Shown piece after piece: positions 1 through 10,297 of a stretch of 34,235 nt of DNA (the first letter of the stretch is position 1; each line of letters begins with the position of its first letter). A program made the translations under genes and the position numbers. Under the pieces are notes generated by a model. It was not told where the DNA came from. It made no database searches and saw only the letters and a program-made list of their open reading frames with translations. The stretch lies in NCBI RefSeq assembly GCF_000003605.2, contig NW_003128867.1, forward strand, positions 180,104-214,338. The letters run 5' to 3'. Source of the stretch: Saccoglossus kowalevskii (Eukaryota; Hemichordata; Enteropneusta; Harrimaniidae).

Positions 1-221
1 CATGCATAGTCGGGTTGTTAGACAAGAGTTCAAATAACCTCAGTTTTTAACAGATGAGTTCCAATTTTTGAACTTGACACTAATGTTTTTAATAAATATA
101 AAGTTATTTATTATTATACGTGAAGTTATATACGAATCGGAAGCATTGGTTACAATCAAATATAATTTTACATATTTTAAACTGTTTTTTTTATCGTGTA
201 TTAGTTCATTGCACTAAATAT

Positions 222-415
222 CTAAATATCAAAGCGACAAATCCTGAAATATACCAATATCACCTCAGTTAGGGTGTCATTGACAAATAAATTCATATTT
301 ATTGCATTTTGGTCACCCCAATAACCTTGGAATGGCCTTAAGAATAATAACATGTCGAAAAGAATGATTACACTGTGAATACTCCATACTAAGAAAACAT
401 GCTTAGTGACAATCA
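222..415 (-). CDS. Candidate terminal exon with a membrane segment
   Basis: Seen: on the minus strand a pyrimidine-rich acceptor (TTCTCTGCCTACAG) precedes an open frame of 64 codons ending in TAG. The start is phase 1. The first ~26 residues are strongly hydrophobic (KHVFLVWSIHSV... LLFL), consistent with one membrane helix. A polar tail with an N-D-T sequon follows. It lies downstream of the exon at 1083-1382 on the same strand, but that exon ends in phase 0, so the two cannot be joined directly without another exon between. No family is recognised. It may be a chance ORF in AT-rich DNA. Confidence 0.22.
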
Positions 416-558
416 CTGTAGGCAGAGAATCCTAATTGAAATTCTACCTTTAATCTTACTATGTTTAAATTGATGAAAAATGTCAGTTGTATCAATTTCA
501 TATAATTTACTTGAATCCTACGGCCGGCCCATAACTCCAGGATCATAAAAACATCGCA

Positions 559-828
559 TTAATGGTGTATCATTCTATATTGCCTCGTTAGTGTGTGTGT
601 GTGTGTGTGTGTGGGTGTGTGTGTGTGTGTGTGTGTGTGTCTATGTTGCTGGCTATGAATACTACTAATGCAAACGAAGCAATAATTATGTCTGGCGGAG
701 TGGTTGGGTAAAACACTGTATTTACTAATATGTTCGTTGAAGGGCTTCATCTTTTCTATCATGATATTCCCGTTTTTAGTTGCATACAAAATGAACGTAG
801 CTTGTGGTGAATCAACGCTCAGATGCAT
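559..828 (-). CDS. Short ORF running into the CA microsatellite
   Basis: An 89-codon minus-strand frame starts at an ATG inside the palindrome ATGCAT, with an in-frame stop just upstream. The first ~60 residues have a coding-like composition (ATKNGNIMIEKMKPFNEH). The end is a HTHTHT tract read through the (CA)n repeat, which is unlikely to be a real C-terminus. If real, it would need a splice donor before the microsatellite, and I see no strong one. No homologue is recognised. Confidence 0.13.
   Translation of the reverse strand: MHLSVDSPQATFILYATKNGNIMIEKMKPFNEHISKYSVLPNHSARHNYCFVCISSIHSQQHRHTHTHTHTPTHTHTHTLTRQYRMIHH
590..640. repeat. (GT)n microsatellite
   Basis: About 51 bp of near-perfect GT dinucleotide repeat with one interruption (GTGGGTGT). 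On the minus strand it extends the ORF at 559-828 with alternating His-Thr codons. Confidence 0.97.
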
Positions 829-1023
829 AGTTCAAATAACTTATTAAATTATATTTGTCGTTTTGACATATTTATCCGTACAATGATTCGTATCATCGAT
901 TCCGATGAGCTTTTGAGAAACCTTATTAATAATCTATGCGCGATTAAATTATTACACCTAGTTTTTATGAACAAGTTGGAACCATTACGTCAATCATATT
1001 TGGAAACCATCCGCGATGATTAA
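823..1023 (+). CDS. Short unassigned ORF divergent from 559-828
   Basis: A 66-codon plus-strand frame whose ATG shares the ATGCAT palindrome with the opposite ORF, preceded by a possible acceptor (CAACGCTCAG). The C-terminal ~45 residues are Leu-rich and amphipathic (DSDELLRNLINNLCAIKLLH), as in a helical segment. The frame ends with GATGATTAA. No family is recognised, and chance cannot be excluded at this length. Confidence 0.15.
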   Translation: MHSSNNLLNYICRFDIFIRTMIRIIDSDELLRNLINNLCAIKLLHLVFMNKLEPLRQSYLETIRDD

Positions 1024-1082
1024 AATTTACCTTTTTCTTAAAAACATAATGTAAAGCGCTTCTCCATACTATAGATACTTAC

Positions 1083-1382
1083 TTCAAACACGCCCAGCAA
1101 GTTGGCCGACATGGAATCATCGCTGTGGTCGGTGAAAAAACTCTGTACGTATTGTGCGTGATCTCGGAACATCATGCCACCTGACGAGTAGGTTATAAGA
1201 TGAATGTCGTTCGAGTGCTGACCGTTCGTGTGTTCATCACCTGTTTCCATTTCCTCACGTAGATGGCTGTTTGTTTCGCAGCGGACGAAGTTTTCGTGTC
1301 GAGCAACGCGACCGCGGCGTTCCCAAACGAGTGACGATAATGTATTAATTGGTCGAAACATAATAGAACAGAAGTAGTACGG
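1083..1382 (-). CDS. Candidate internal exon, set A
   Basis: Seen: an open minus-strand frame of 100 codons ends at an excellent donor (TTTGAA|GTAAGT). The 5' boundary is less certain. A CAG at 1385-1383 gives a 300-bp phase 0-0 exon, but the pyrimidine tract is weak. An in-frame ATG at 1361 could instead mark a first exon. The segment is richer in CpG than its surroundings. The residues are hydrophilic with acidic and His/Ser-rich stretches, for example REEMETGDEHTNG and FFTDHSDDSMSANLL, and no membrane helix. Phase 0 matches the end of the exon at 3311-3504. No domain is recognised. The downstream partner (below 1083, phase 0) was not found. Confidence 0.48.
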
Positions 1383-3310
1383 CTGCTTATATTGTTATCG
1401 CCAGATGATGGCTGTGTCGCGAATCCGTAATGGGTGAATATCGACTGATATTTACAGTAACGGAGCTATCTCATGTGTCAACTTATCATTTCATTGCCTC
1501 AAAATGATATTCTATTGAATTAACATTTTACTTGCTTGACGTTTGAGTGACGACTACAAATATTAACTTCGTTATTGTCTCGCTGTTCAGTCTTGCGTAC
1601 ACACTCATTGTATTCTCCCCAAGACAAGCTATTACCTGAATGAAAAACAATCGTTTTTATATAGTTTCTGGAGTTACCCAGTGGGTAGGAAGTGTAACTT
1701 TATATTGTCAATTGGGATGATATTCCAACTGAAGAGGGAAATGGTGACTTGCAAAGTTGCCACAAGTTCTACGCCCATTTTACGGAAGTACAGGCGCAAA
1801 GTTTCCGCTCGATCACGTGACGAGATACGTTGTTCAAAGTCGCCTAATGACAATGACTACAATTTTACTGAATAATAGTGACTCAGCAAAATTTAAGTTT
1901 TGTTGAATCATGCCTGAGTCATGATGAATTGCAATATCGGGAAACTTTTCTTTGAAAACGTATTACTGCTGTATAAGTTATGGAGACGTAAATGATTGTT
2001 TAATGAGTATAATTTTTCATATGTTTATTTGTTTCTGACTAATCCATAATAAATTAATTTTGTATTAAACTCTCTATAACAGTAATACGTTTACTGTTCT
2101 AGAATAATTCTTAAGATTGTTCTATGTGCTTGTGTATAGTTAGTAGGTATTACGTTTCACATACGACAATTTTTTGAACATTTGTTCACCTAAATGTCTT
2201 TGATTTTAACTGTCGTTTGCATATTTTGACAAATACGTGTGTTTAGTATAATGTTATTTGTTTTACCTATTAAATGATTTACGATTCGTAAGCACTGGTT
2301 ACACTCTACACACATCTATACACTCTGACTGAGTACAACTTTACATTATCTCAAACGTTATGTTTTTTTGTTTTTTTTATATCATAGGAAACTTTTTAGA
2401 AAAATAAATGTATTCCTGATGTACAACATAATGGTGATTTGTATTAAAACCGTTTAATATAAGTTCAATTGCAGATCATTCAATATAACCAAGGCCAAAA
2501 TTAAACACATTTATTTATTTTCGTTTTAAATATTTTTGTGCCAGGCGGCATTTCTGAATATTGAATTCAATTGTTTTTCCCCGGACTTGTTTGTCTTAGG
2601 TACTAATTGTAAGCACATGGCTGACTTTACTCGCATTTTTACTGCTCAGTGAACAGCTAGCTAAGGGAATCAAACACAGAACATCCCTTGTACTATTGCC
2701 AAGGAAAAGTAAAATTCTAAAGTAACAGACCGTTTAAACGACTTAACCGTCATACGCTAGTGCGTCCACGGCTTGGAGGCTACTCATCGAAAACATGTTG
2801 AATCATGGGACATTGATGTGATTGTTGGGATATCATTTAAACACTGGAAACTACACACAAGAAATGTTTGTGACATGTATCGATTAACGAAAGAAATATT
2901 AGCAGCGCTGAAATGTGATAATAATTGTCTTCTCGTGTACATTTCGAGGCGAAGGTGTGAAAAGAGGCTCAATTTAGCACTTTGAATCACTCATTATTAA
3001 CACGATGAGAGTAGATGTCACAAGAAGGTGATAACAATGACGTCTTTGGGGAAAGTAGTGCACTATACGATATAATCCCTAATGGGTGGATGAATATTTG
3101 CATAATCAGTGTGTATAGAATTCATTGATCAGCTCTATGAAGCCCAGAAACAGTAACAACAAATCTATTTCCAAAATCGGTGCGCGCGGAATTTCCAGAG
3201 ACACCGAAAACTTAAAAATATGCCGTGACGCTCACAGTTACGAGAAACACATCATTACTATTATTGAAATAAATTGCTAAAGTGTAACATAGGACCAAAA
3301 TTGAACTTAC
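1383..3310 (-). other. Putative intron or intergenic DNA
   Basis: AT-rich sequence without a convincing exon. It contains an imperfect hairpin: AAACGTATTACTGCTGTATA near 1956 is matched in inverted form near 2075-2092. The short ORFs at 1681-1875 and 2773-2985 have no splice or homology support. Confidence 0.4.
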
Positions 3311-3504
3311 TTTGAGTATTCTGAAAGGGCTATCTTTGATGCTACACACTTCTCCGGCATCACATTGTTCGTCAGTTGCTGTTTCTGGACCATCTTGTAA
3401 CGTACTGTTCAATCGCTCCACAGTCGTGCTTGAGCCCCATGGGCGCCATCTTGATTTATTCATAGAGGGAGACTCGCCGGCGGAGGAACACTGAACATCG
3501 AAGT
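3311..3504 (-). CDS. Candidate internal exon, set A
   Basis: Seen: acceptor TGTATTTTCTAG followed by 194 bp of open frame (phase 1 start, phase 0 end) and a near-consensus donor (CTCAAA|GTAAGT). The exon encodes a polar segment of 64 complete codons: Cys/Ser/Glu-rich at its start (DVQCSSAGESPSMNK), a basic-Trp patch (SRWRPWGSS), then Asp/Glu/Thr-rich sequence ending SPFRILK. There are no membrane segments or recognised motifs, and it could be a disordered linker. The phase fits the 42-bp exons upstream (ending phase 1) and the exon at 1083-1382 downstream (starting phase 0). This is the best-supported single exon in the window, but the protein family is unknown. Confidence 0.55.
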
Positions 3505-4505
3505 CTAGAAAATACAATGAAGATATGTGCAATTTGATAAAACAACATTTTTGTGTGTGCTATCTGAATATAGGTAACTCGTGTAAAATCGTTTATTTGA
3601 AATATCTTAGTTGTAATGGCAGACACAACAGAACACAACTTTAATATCGCTAGCTTTTAAAGGCACTACGGATATTGGCGGCTTTGCCAGTAATATATCA
3701 AACACATTTTCCCGAATGTCATTTGTGTTGTTTTTTGCACCACTGCGTTACAAATAATCACAGGCGAATACTATTCCCATTAGACAGTCAACAAATGACC
3801 AGTAAACAAAATATTTGGTTTATCTACAGTAAAGTTCTGAATCGAAGTCACTAATAAATACATGAACATTATTTAAATTAGTTTAATTGTCAGCAATTTT
3901 AAAGACTTTAACTGATATATGTACTATATTAAAAGTAAAAAATACAGTCTGAACACCGTGGACGACCATATCCTATAATTTCACAGTGCAATCGCATTGA
4001 TTTGTGCATGTATATTTAAAACAAAATGTAGTACAGCGCAGTTCGTACTTCAAATGTATACAAGATATACTTTGTTAACTTTAGCTGTCACACTACTGGG
4101 TTTATATGTGGATGCTTATATGACTGGTAAATCACGGCGTTTCTAAGTCAGATAAGTAGTTCGTGCATTTTAGACCGTCGTTTCACTGAACGCTGTAGTG
4201 GAAGCACAATGTTTTCATCTTTAGTATATGACTGAAGCAGAATCAGTCGTATATATGCGAAATTAATTGAACACGAAAACTATACAATAAACTATTATAA
4301 ACCATGGAGTGTATTACGTAGTAAGATAAACTTAACACTAACGTTTTCAAAATCAGTGAGTAGTTTACACCAATACGAGTGTGTCGTAGGCTACTCTTTG
4401 CGTCGAATTCCCCGTGGGATTACTACACCGCCAGGCATCGTAATGTTTCCAAGACTCAAATTAAGTTGATAACAACATGGCAATGAATATAAATAATTCA
4501 GTTAC
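3505..4505 (-). other. Putative intron, set A
   Basis: One kilobase of AT-rich sequence between the 194-bp exon and the 42-bp repeats. I see no exon, transposon termini or long repeat here. Confidence 0.35.
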
Positions 4506-4547
4506 CTACACACGCGTTTATGGTCCTCTAATCGAGCCCTGATGTTC
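4506..4547 (-). pseudogene. Dead copy of the 42-bp microexon
   Basis: It aligns over all 42 bp with the exons at 4651-4692 and 4791-4832 and keeps the donor (TGTAG|GTAACT). The acceptor dinucleotide is GG instead of AG. In the phase used by its sisters (phase 1) it meets an in-frame TAG after five codons. Both defects argue that it is no longer spliced in. Confidence 0.5.
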
Positions 4548-4650
4548 CCGAATGCTCGTAGAAAAGCTTCACCAACTGGCATCATTATGTTTCCAGGACT
4601 ACGAATTAAGTGATAGCTACATAGCTGTTAAGTAGACGTAATTCGGTTAC

Positions 4651-4692
4651 CTACATACACTTTTGTGGCTTTGTCTCCGAGCCCCGATGTTT
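4651..4692 (-). CDS. 42-bp microexon, copy 2
   Basis: Seen: GCATTTAG acceptor, 42 bp, donor TGTAG|GTAACC. Read in phase 1 with a preceding G it gives (E)TSGLGDKATKVYV and ends again in phase 1, so it can be included or skipped without breaking frame. It aligns with copy 3, which gives (E)APGLGETTKTVCE. The position upstream of the phase-1 exon at 3311-3504 fits. The pyrimidine tract is modest, and the 14-residue product matches no known motif. Confidence 0.42.
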   Translation of the reverse strand, partial: KHRGSETKPQKCM

Positions 4693-4790
4693 CTAAATGC
4701 CCGTCGACATACAACATAAACTATCGTCATTATGTTTCCAAGACAACGAATTAAAACTACATAACTAATGAGTAGAAACAATTCATTTAC

Positions 4791-4832
4791 CTTCACACAC
4801 TGTTTTTGTTGTCTCCCCGAGCCCTGGTGCTT
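4791..4832 (-). CDS. 42-bp microexon, copy 3
   Basis: Seen: TTATAATCAG acceptor, 42 bp, donor GTGAAG|GTAAAT. In phase 1 the peptide is (E)APGLGETTKTVCE, sharing G-L-G-(D/E) and a Thr-Lys core with copy 2. The symmetric 1-1 phase matches its neighbours. It is probably an alternative or repeated linker exon. A chance tandem repeat with splice-like ends is the alternative. Confidence 0.42.
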
Positions 4833-7499
4833 CTGATTATAAACACAATATACCTTCATCCGGGGTATTAATATATGAATAAGCTTGTTAATATATGCTA
4901 GAATCGTTTAACATCAATGCCAAGTTAAATGATAACATATGTTATGTATGTCACAACCCTTGAACAGGGAACGTCACAAACAAGACATGTGGTATCGGCA
5001 GCGATGTTGTATTTGTGGAGTACTGATCAGTGTGATTCGCTTTAAAAAGATGCGCTATGTATTAATCTTAAATTTCAATATAATTGAATCGAATTTTATT
5101 ATTGAACTATGTTTACGATCTCATCATTCAAATTTAGATTCAATTTGTGACCCCATGACCCCCTCCCCCAAATCTCTCGAAGATTATGTTTATCTCGACA
5201 CAAAGTGTTCATCAAAGTGATTGCGTTCTTTGTTGGAAAAATTTCCTTTGGTAACTCATATTGCTGTAACTCAGCGCACCCTCTCTGTAGAAAGTTCTAC
5301 GCATCTGACCATTAAGTTCGTACTGAAAAGAAAACACACATTTTAACCAATGTAAACACAGCAAATGAATACGTGTGTTAGTTATTTGAAAGTACTATAT
5401 ACTTGTACGCCATGACATCGTTCTATAGTGTATGTTTTAATAATGGTGATATATTTTATATAACATTTAGAAAACGCATAAGTGGTTAACGAACATACAT
5501 TTGCTAATTGAAGATTCGTTATCATAGAGGAGTTAGTCTGGAAAGATGCGGAAATCCTAAGTCAAAAGATGGCTAGGAGAATACAGACAAGATAGTATTA
5601 AATTTGTTACAGACAATTGAGCAGACGTTTAAAGGCAACGGAGACCAGTGTTAACTATGCGACCAGAGTTATGGGGAAACGAGAATTGTAATTGCATATT
5701 ACAGTGTACTAGTATAACATGCACATGGTTCCTTTGCAATCACAACAGTCGCTGGGTTGCTGTGACTTGTTAGCTTGTGTACATATCTGGTAGCCTCTGT
5801 CATGTATGGGCTTCGAATGCGAATATAATGTTCAGCACCATCATTGTGGTTTGATTGGCAAACCTCACTGAACGTTACCTTCCATAAAACGTAAATTGCA
5901 ATTGACCTCACTGTGATGACGCATGCGCTGTAGAAGTTGAATGGTGATTTCGTTTTTAAATACACAAGGGAAAGTATTCTATTTTCTTTGTGTAATGAGG
6001 GGTCCGTATACAAGGGGTTGTCCACGCAAAAACGATGAATGAAGTCGAATTTTATTAGCGGTTGGTTTAATGTTACCCAACGAATCGGTTGGATGTGAAA
6101 ATTTATTTTCTCACCGATTTTTAGGCAACTGTTTATCAACTTGTCGCTTTGTTTAGTTTCAATCAGTGTTCAAGATGGCTACCCCCATATAGTAAATATC
6201 GGTGAATTAGTCGCATTTATCATATTATCACTTGTACGCCAGCTGTCTGTGGCCATTCTCAGGCTGACCAGGGGAACTACTTTCACATTATCACGCCTCG
6301 CAAAGCAAATCATTCAGGGGAATCCAGACATGTACCACGTTCTATGTTCCCTAATGCAATATAGACCTGTCCAGAGTGGACGCGACCACGAGTCGGCGCG
6401 AGTATGATTCGAAAGCCAACTGTTTAGTCAAAACCCAAGCAGTTAGCCAATTCGCTAGCGAGATTGCAAATTGGCTGCCCCAATACTCTGAGACTTGTTG
6501 TAACTCCAAAGACACCGATATGGTTTCGGTTTCAGAGTGACTTAGGTTTGTCTTTGTGTAGTACAGAGACATTGTGTATCATGCAAACTTAAATGAAGAT
6601 AAAAATAGACCACTGATAACATCCATTGTTTACCATCCACAAATGGCTTGAATTTATGCAATCTACAGCGTTAATGGGTCAAGCGGAATGCAGCTCATTA
6701 TTTTGAGAATTAGATTTTACAGAGCGTGGTTACCTGTCCGTCAATTTAATCAACTGCTTAATAGATCATTATTCTGCAACAAAGCATTTTTCTCGTAAGC
6801 GATTATTTCCACTTACCAAAGCTATGCAAGGACTAATGCTGATTTACAGAATCTGTCGTTTTACAATACATTCAATCGTGTAAAACCTATTGCGTGAAAG
6901 CCATTAAAGCGCGCCCGTTTTAATTTATTCAAACAGCCATCTGCGTATATGTTGATAAGTACACTACACTTCATAGTCAAATCAGTAAGAAAAATGTATA
7001 TGCATTACAATACATACATGAAGTGAAAAAAGGGAGCACATCCTGTCTCACATATGACACCCACCATATAGTCATAATCAAACGGTTACTGTTAGTTGCC
7101 TTATACACGTGAATGAGTTGGGACATTTTTAGAGCCTTTTTTGAATAGTAAACACAATAGATGTTAATATTTAGAAAACTTTATGGTTGAACATTTGAAT
7201 GATCCAATGATAAATATAGCTTTGTATAGTATTATGGAGTTTAGATATCCAATACAAGCCTGGTAAGTGATTCCTTTATTTCTTGTTAGAAATGTTTTTA
7301 AAATTCATGAATGGCTTGTGATGATTGGATTGATTATTTGTAAGTAGAATTATTATACTCAGTAAGTCCAAGTTCTTTAATAAGACTTGCATGACATGAC
7401 TGACAAACACACACTATATAGTTGAAAGCTTTGTTGGCAGTGACAAAAATATTTGTATTATAGAGATCAGACAGACAATTAATCTTAATTAATCTTTAA
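4833..7499. other. Mostly unassigned AT-rich DNA
   Basis: No supported gene. The 5699-6139 minus-strand ORF (146 codons) has no usable acceptor, and its sequence around GCGCATGCGTCATCAC looks like transposon or promoter DNA. The 6141-6407 plus-strand frame is listed separately. A CpG-rich patch lies at about 6240-6420. Confidence 0.35.
6141..6407 (+). CDS. Short unassigned ORF in a CpG-rich patch
   Basis: An 88-codon plus-strand frame. From about residue 20 the composition is coding-like and helical (LVRQLSVAILRLTRG, then LAKQIIQGNPDMYHVLCSLM). The first codon is not an ATG, and the opposite strand is also open from 6351 to 6572, so the open frame may simply reflect local base composition. 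No family is recognised. Confidence 0.15.
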   Translation: MSLCLVSISVQDGYPHIVNIGELVAFIILSLVRQLSVAILRLTRGTTFTLSRLAKQIIQGNPDMYHVLCSLMQYRPVQSGRDHESARV

Positions 7500-7772
7500 A
7501 GGGCAGTAGTCGTCGCGCCGCGCATGCGCATGCGCATAATATGGGTCTCATATAAACAAAGATGGCGATTTTGACCAACGAGTACAAACTGTGAGACTAC
7601 CAAGCATCAATTAGGTATTTTTGGTGTTTTTAGTGTTCGGTAATAAGTGGAAATGGCGCCCATAGCCAAACCTTGAACTCGTGATTTCATTATAAAAGCG
7701 CATTGGATTATGAGAAAATCAATATTTATCAACACAAATGTCACACATGCGCGGCGCGACGACAACCGCCCT
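7500..7772. mobile_element. TTAA-flanked MITE, 273 bp
   Basis: Seen: TTAA at 7496-7499 and again at 7773-7776. The element starts AGGGCAGTAGTCGTCGCGCC and, read in reverse complement, its other end starts AGGGCGGTTGTCGTCGCGCC. Terminal inverted repeats of about 33 bp continue into CGCGCATG. The interior has no coding capacity. Known: TTAA duplications occur with piggyBac and Kolobok transposons. AGG-type ends like those of the larger element at 20597-22223 favour Kolobok, but this is an inference. Confidence 0.85.
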
Positions 7773-7858
7773 TTAAATACAGATTTGGTCTGTTGACACA
7801 TGACTCAAGTCTATGGAGTTGACAACATACATCAATTATTTTGATAGCCTTAACTCAC

Positions 7859-7928
7859 TCTTACAAAATATCCACCCCAACTCCTGTTGTTTGGCCCACT
7901 GTCTGGCATATTCTTCAACTGAATCCAT
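7859..7928 (-). CDS. Candidate first exon, set A
   Basis: Seen: an ATG at 7928 opens 23 codons (MDSVEEYARQWAKQQELGW...) and ends, one base into the next codon, at the good donor AAGA|GTGAGT. The product is hydrophilic and probably helical. Its end phase 1 matches the 42-bp microexons and the 194-bp exon further along the same strand. A second possible donor lies 8 bp earlier (TTTT|GTAAGA), but joining it to the microexons would create a stop. No promoter element is identified. The frame alone stops eight codons after the donor. Confidence 0.33.
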
Positions 7929-8319
7929 AACGATTTTAAAATTCTGACTACAGTTGATATAGTGATATTTTCTGAACTTCCGTTCACATGATGTTATCTT
8001 TCAAAGAGTATCATATAGAATAATGTTAAGATATGTGGAAAGGTATAGTAGTGACAATCAGTTAGATTTTGAAGAAAACTGACCACATTAACGTCCTTTA
8101 ATGCTTGTTTATCTTTGAAAACCTTAGAAAAATTATACGTGTATATTTGTAAGAAAAAAATTTATTATAAGAAACGAATAACGTATTATACATAAGAGAT
8201 TGATTTATGTATTTACTGGGAGGTAGATTTTGTAGTCAAAAGCTAGGCGCGTTGAACCCTTCATGCGCAACGTGTACAGGTAGTTCATGCTGTGTGCCCT
8301 ATATGTCGTCATAATGGCT

Positions 8320-8551
8320 TACTGGAATTCCGGGTCATATGATGAGAATCCGGGAAATAAATGTACAGATGGTGTAAACCAATTAGCGATTGACACGATA
8401 GACTGTGTGACAAGTAGTTCATTCTCTGTGTCCCAGATGCCCCCCCCCCCTAATAGCATACTGGAATTCCGAGTAATTTGATGAGTATCCGGGTGATGAA
8501 TCTACAGATGGTGTAAACCAATTAGTGATTGACACGATAGATTGTGTGACG
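8320..8551. repeat. Two-copy tandem duplication, period 139 bp
   Basis: ACTGGAATTCCGGGTC at 8321 and ACTGGAATTCCGAGTA at 8460 begin two ~92-bp copies, which share CAGATGGTGTAAACCAATTA and GATTGACACGATAGA. The linker contains a run of C. The copies differ at a modest number of positions. Confidence 0.9.
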
Positions 8552-9920
8552 TCATCGCTGGTACGTAATGTTCCAGGATCCTGCGACAGTCGTGTAGGAT
8601 CATTGCCTGATTCATTGAGTAAATAAAGGATTCAAGACTGGTCTACAGTGGACATTTGTTGTTATTGTTTTACATATATGTGTTAGCTCTTGCTAAGCAA
8701 ACATCTTTGTTGAAGTATGTGCAATGGTTTGTCCCATTTGTACATTTTATGACGAGGAATCGGGTACAGCCATCAAGCATACATTACCTACGCAATTGTC
8801 TTAAAGTTCACATTTCAACTACATACAAGACTTTAATATATTGTGTTTACCACCCAAGTTCACGGGAAAGTGAAGAGTAATCTAATCTTGGCATATTTTT
8901 AGATTGTACAAACACAAGTTTAGAGCAATTGCTCATATATGTACACGGATGCATGCAAATACATATATTGCAAGTATGAGTGCGTTAAACACAGCCTCTT
9001 CGCCACTTTCAAAGAAATATATATCTTGGCAGTATTTTAATTCCCAAATCCCACGTCCCTGATTAGTGATAACTTAGAGCACATTGAGATAGAGGAAACT
9101 GGTTGGGACGGTTTAAATTCTTTTTGGGGGTGGACATGAAAGCAACATCGCCATGATAATCCGGGTAAATAATGTATATTTTCATTATAGCAAATTCCTG
9201 GACAACAAGAAGAAATGTCTTGATAATTCGTCTATGAACATTTACATTGTAAATGAAGATTTTTTACTGAAATTGCTGTTTCCATGACACCCAGATCTAG
9301 TTCTCTTCCAAAATATTATTGATTAGTACTTATGTCATGAATAACCCATTTTGAAAATGTCATGAAACTCGTGTGACGAAGAAATCAATGACAGGGCATA
9401 CATACATTATTATATTCAATACCCATAATACCAAGAATGATAAAAAATTGTTTTTGTCATGAATTTGAAGCATGAAATTTCCTCACATAGTAGGTCCATG
9501 TAGTTTGTCAGTCACGTGTATGCATCATAATAATAGATCGTCTAAATGAATTGAATCTGTGTGTGTAATTGAATATCGATCAATAGTTTGGTCGTTCTGT
9601 GGGTAATAATAAGCAATTATGCATGCACCTGGGCAATGTCGAAGCTTACATGATTACACGGATGAGGCATAATGGATATTAAACAGTGGAATGGTTTGGA
9701 TGATTACCCCGACAAATCATAAAGAAGATTATTGCGATGGAAATCTAAATATAAGTACGCGTTTAAAAGAATCTAATTTCTGCGATGCACTCAAAAAATG
9801 TTAATATATAAATACAAACTAGATACTAGTTGCTTCTAAACATATGTCATGGATAACCCCAGTGTTGCCACTAAAAAGAGTTAAATGATTTGCATATAAA
9901 AAATTCTACGTTCATTGCAG
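8552..9920. other. AT-rich DNA without a supported gene
   Basis: The ORF at 8656-8880 has no ATG start and no splice support. I see no inverted termini, tRNA or conserved motif here. Confidence 0.3.
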
Positions 9921-10192
9921 AATCGTCACAAAGATACATTCAAGAAGTATTATTGTATGGTTATAGTGATGACTATCTAATGTGCCTACTACAACATACC
10001 AAAACAATTATTCAATTTGAATTGTCTTCCACATGCAACACAACACAATACCGCACAGTTATTAAAATTTTACATCATCCATTGTTCAATAAAATATTTC
10101 CTACTTGTTTTTTGAATACAACTGATGTAACTGGAGATGATATTGTTAATGAGCTAGAATTTGTAATAGACAGCATACGTCTAACTAACTAA
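9921..10192 (+). CDS. Candidate terminal exon, unknown protein
   Basis: Seen: acceptor TACGTTCATTGCAG, then 272 bp open in phase 1 and ending in TAA (90 codons including the stop). The residues look like a compact helical region (RYIQEVLLYGYSDDYLMCLL...) with a central Cys-Asn-Thr-Thr stretch. The end is acidic and hydrophobic (DDIVNELEFVIDSIRLTN). The frame has no internal stop despite high AT content. No family is recognised, and no upstream partner exon could be assigned. Confidence 0.42.
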
Positions 10193-10297
10193 TTAACTAA
10201 TTGGTATTCAATTTCGTTCAAATTTCACATTTCTGTCTTTATTGGTTGAAACAAAAAAGCTAATTTCTTTAATTACGCATTCAGATTTGCTGATGAT

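Larger units (their letters stand above)
4430..4835 (-). repeat. Three diverged ~140-bp tandem units, each with an exon
   Basis: On the plus strand each unit reads: a GTAATGTTTCC-type segment (ATTATG in units 2 and 3), then TTACCTNCA, then GAGCCC followed by (T/C)G(A/G)TGTT-like sequence. The three donors are spaced 145 and 140 bp apart. On the minus strand each unit carries a 42-bp block ending at a GTAAC or GTAAA donor. The units differ by many substitutions and small indels between the blocks, yet the 42-bp length is kept. Confidence 0.75.

Noticed and set aside
3312-3494. Plus-strand ORF over the 194-bp exon
   Set aside because: It is the antisense shadow of a minus-strand exon with good splice sites on both sides. 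The plus strand has none.
4430-4835. CRISPR-like array
   Set aside because: Units are ~140 bp, diverged throughout, and in a eukaryotic context. There are no short identical repeats with unique spacers.
5699-6139. 146-codon minus-strand ORF, the longest without N
   Set aside because: No acceptor or credible start context, no recognisable protein sequence, and it reads through GCGCATGCGTCATC-type sequence typical of non-coding repeats.
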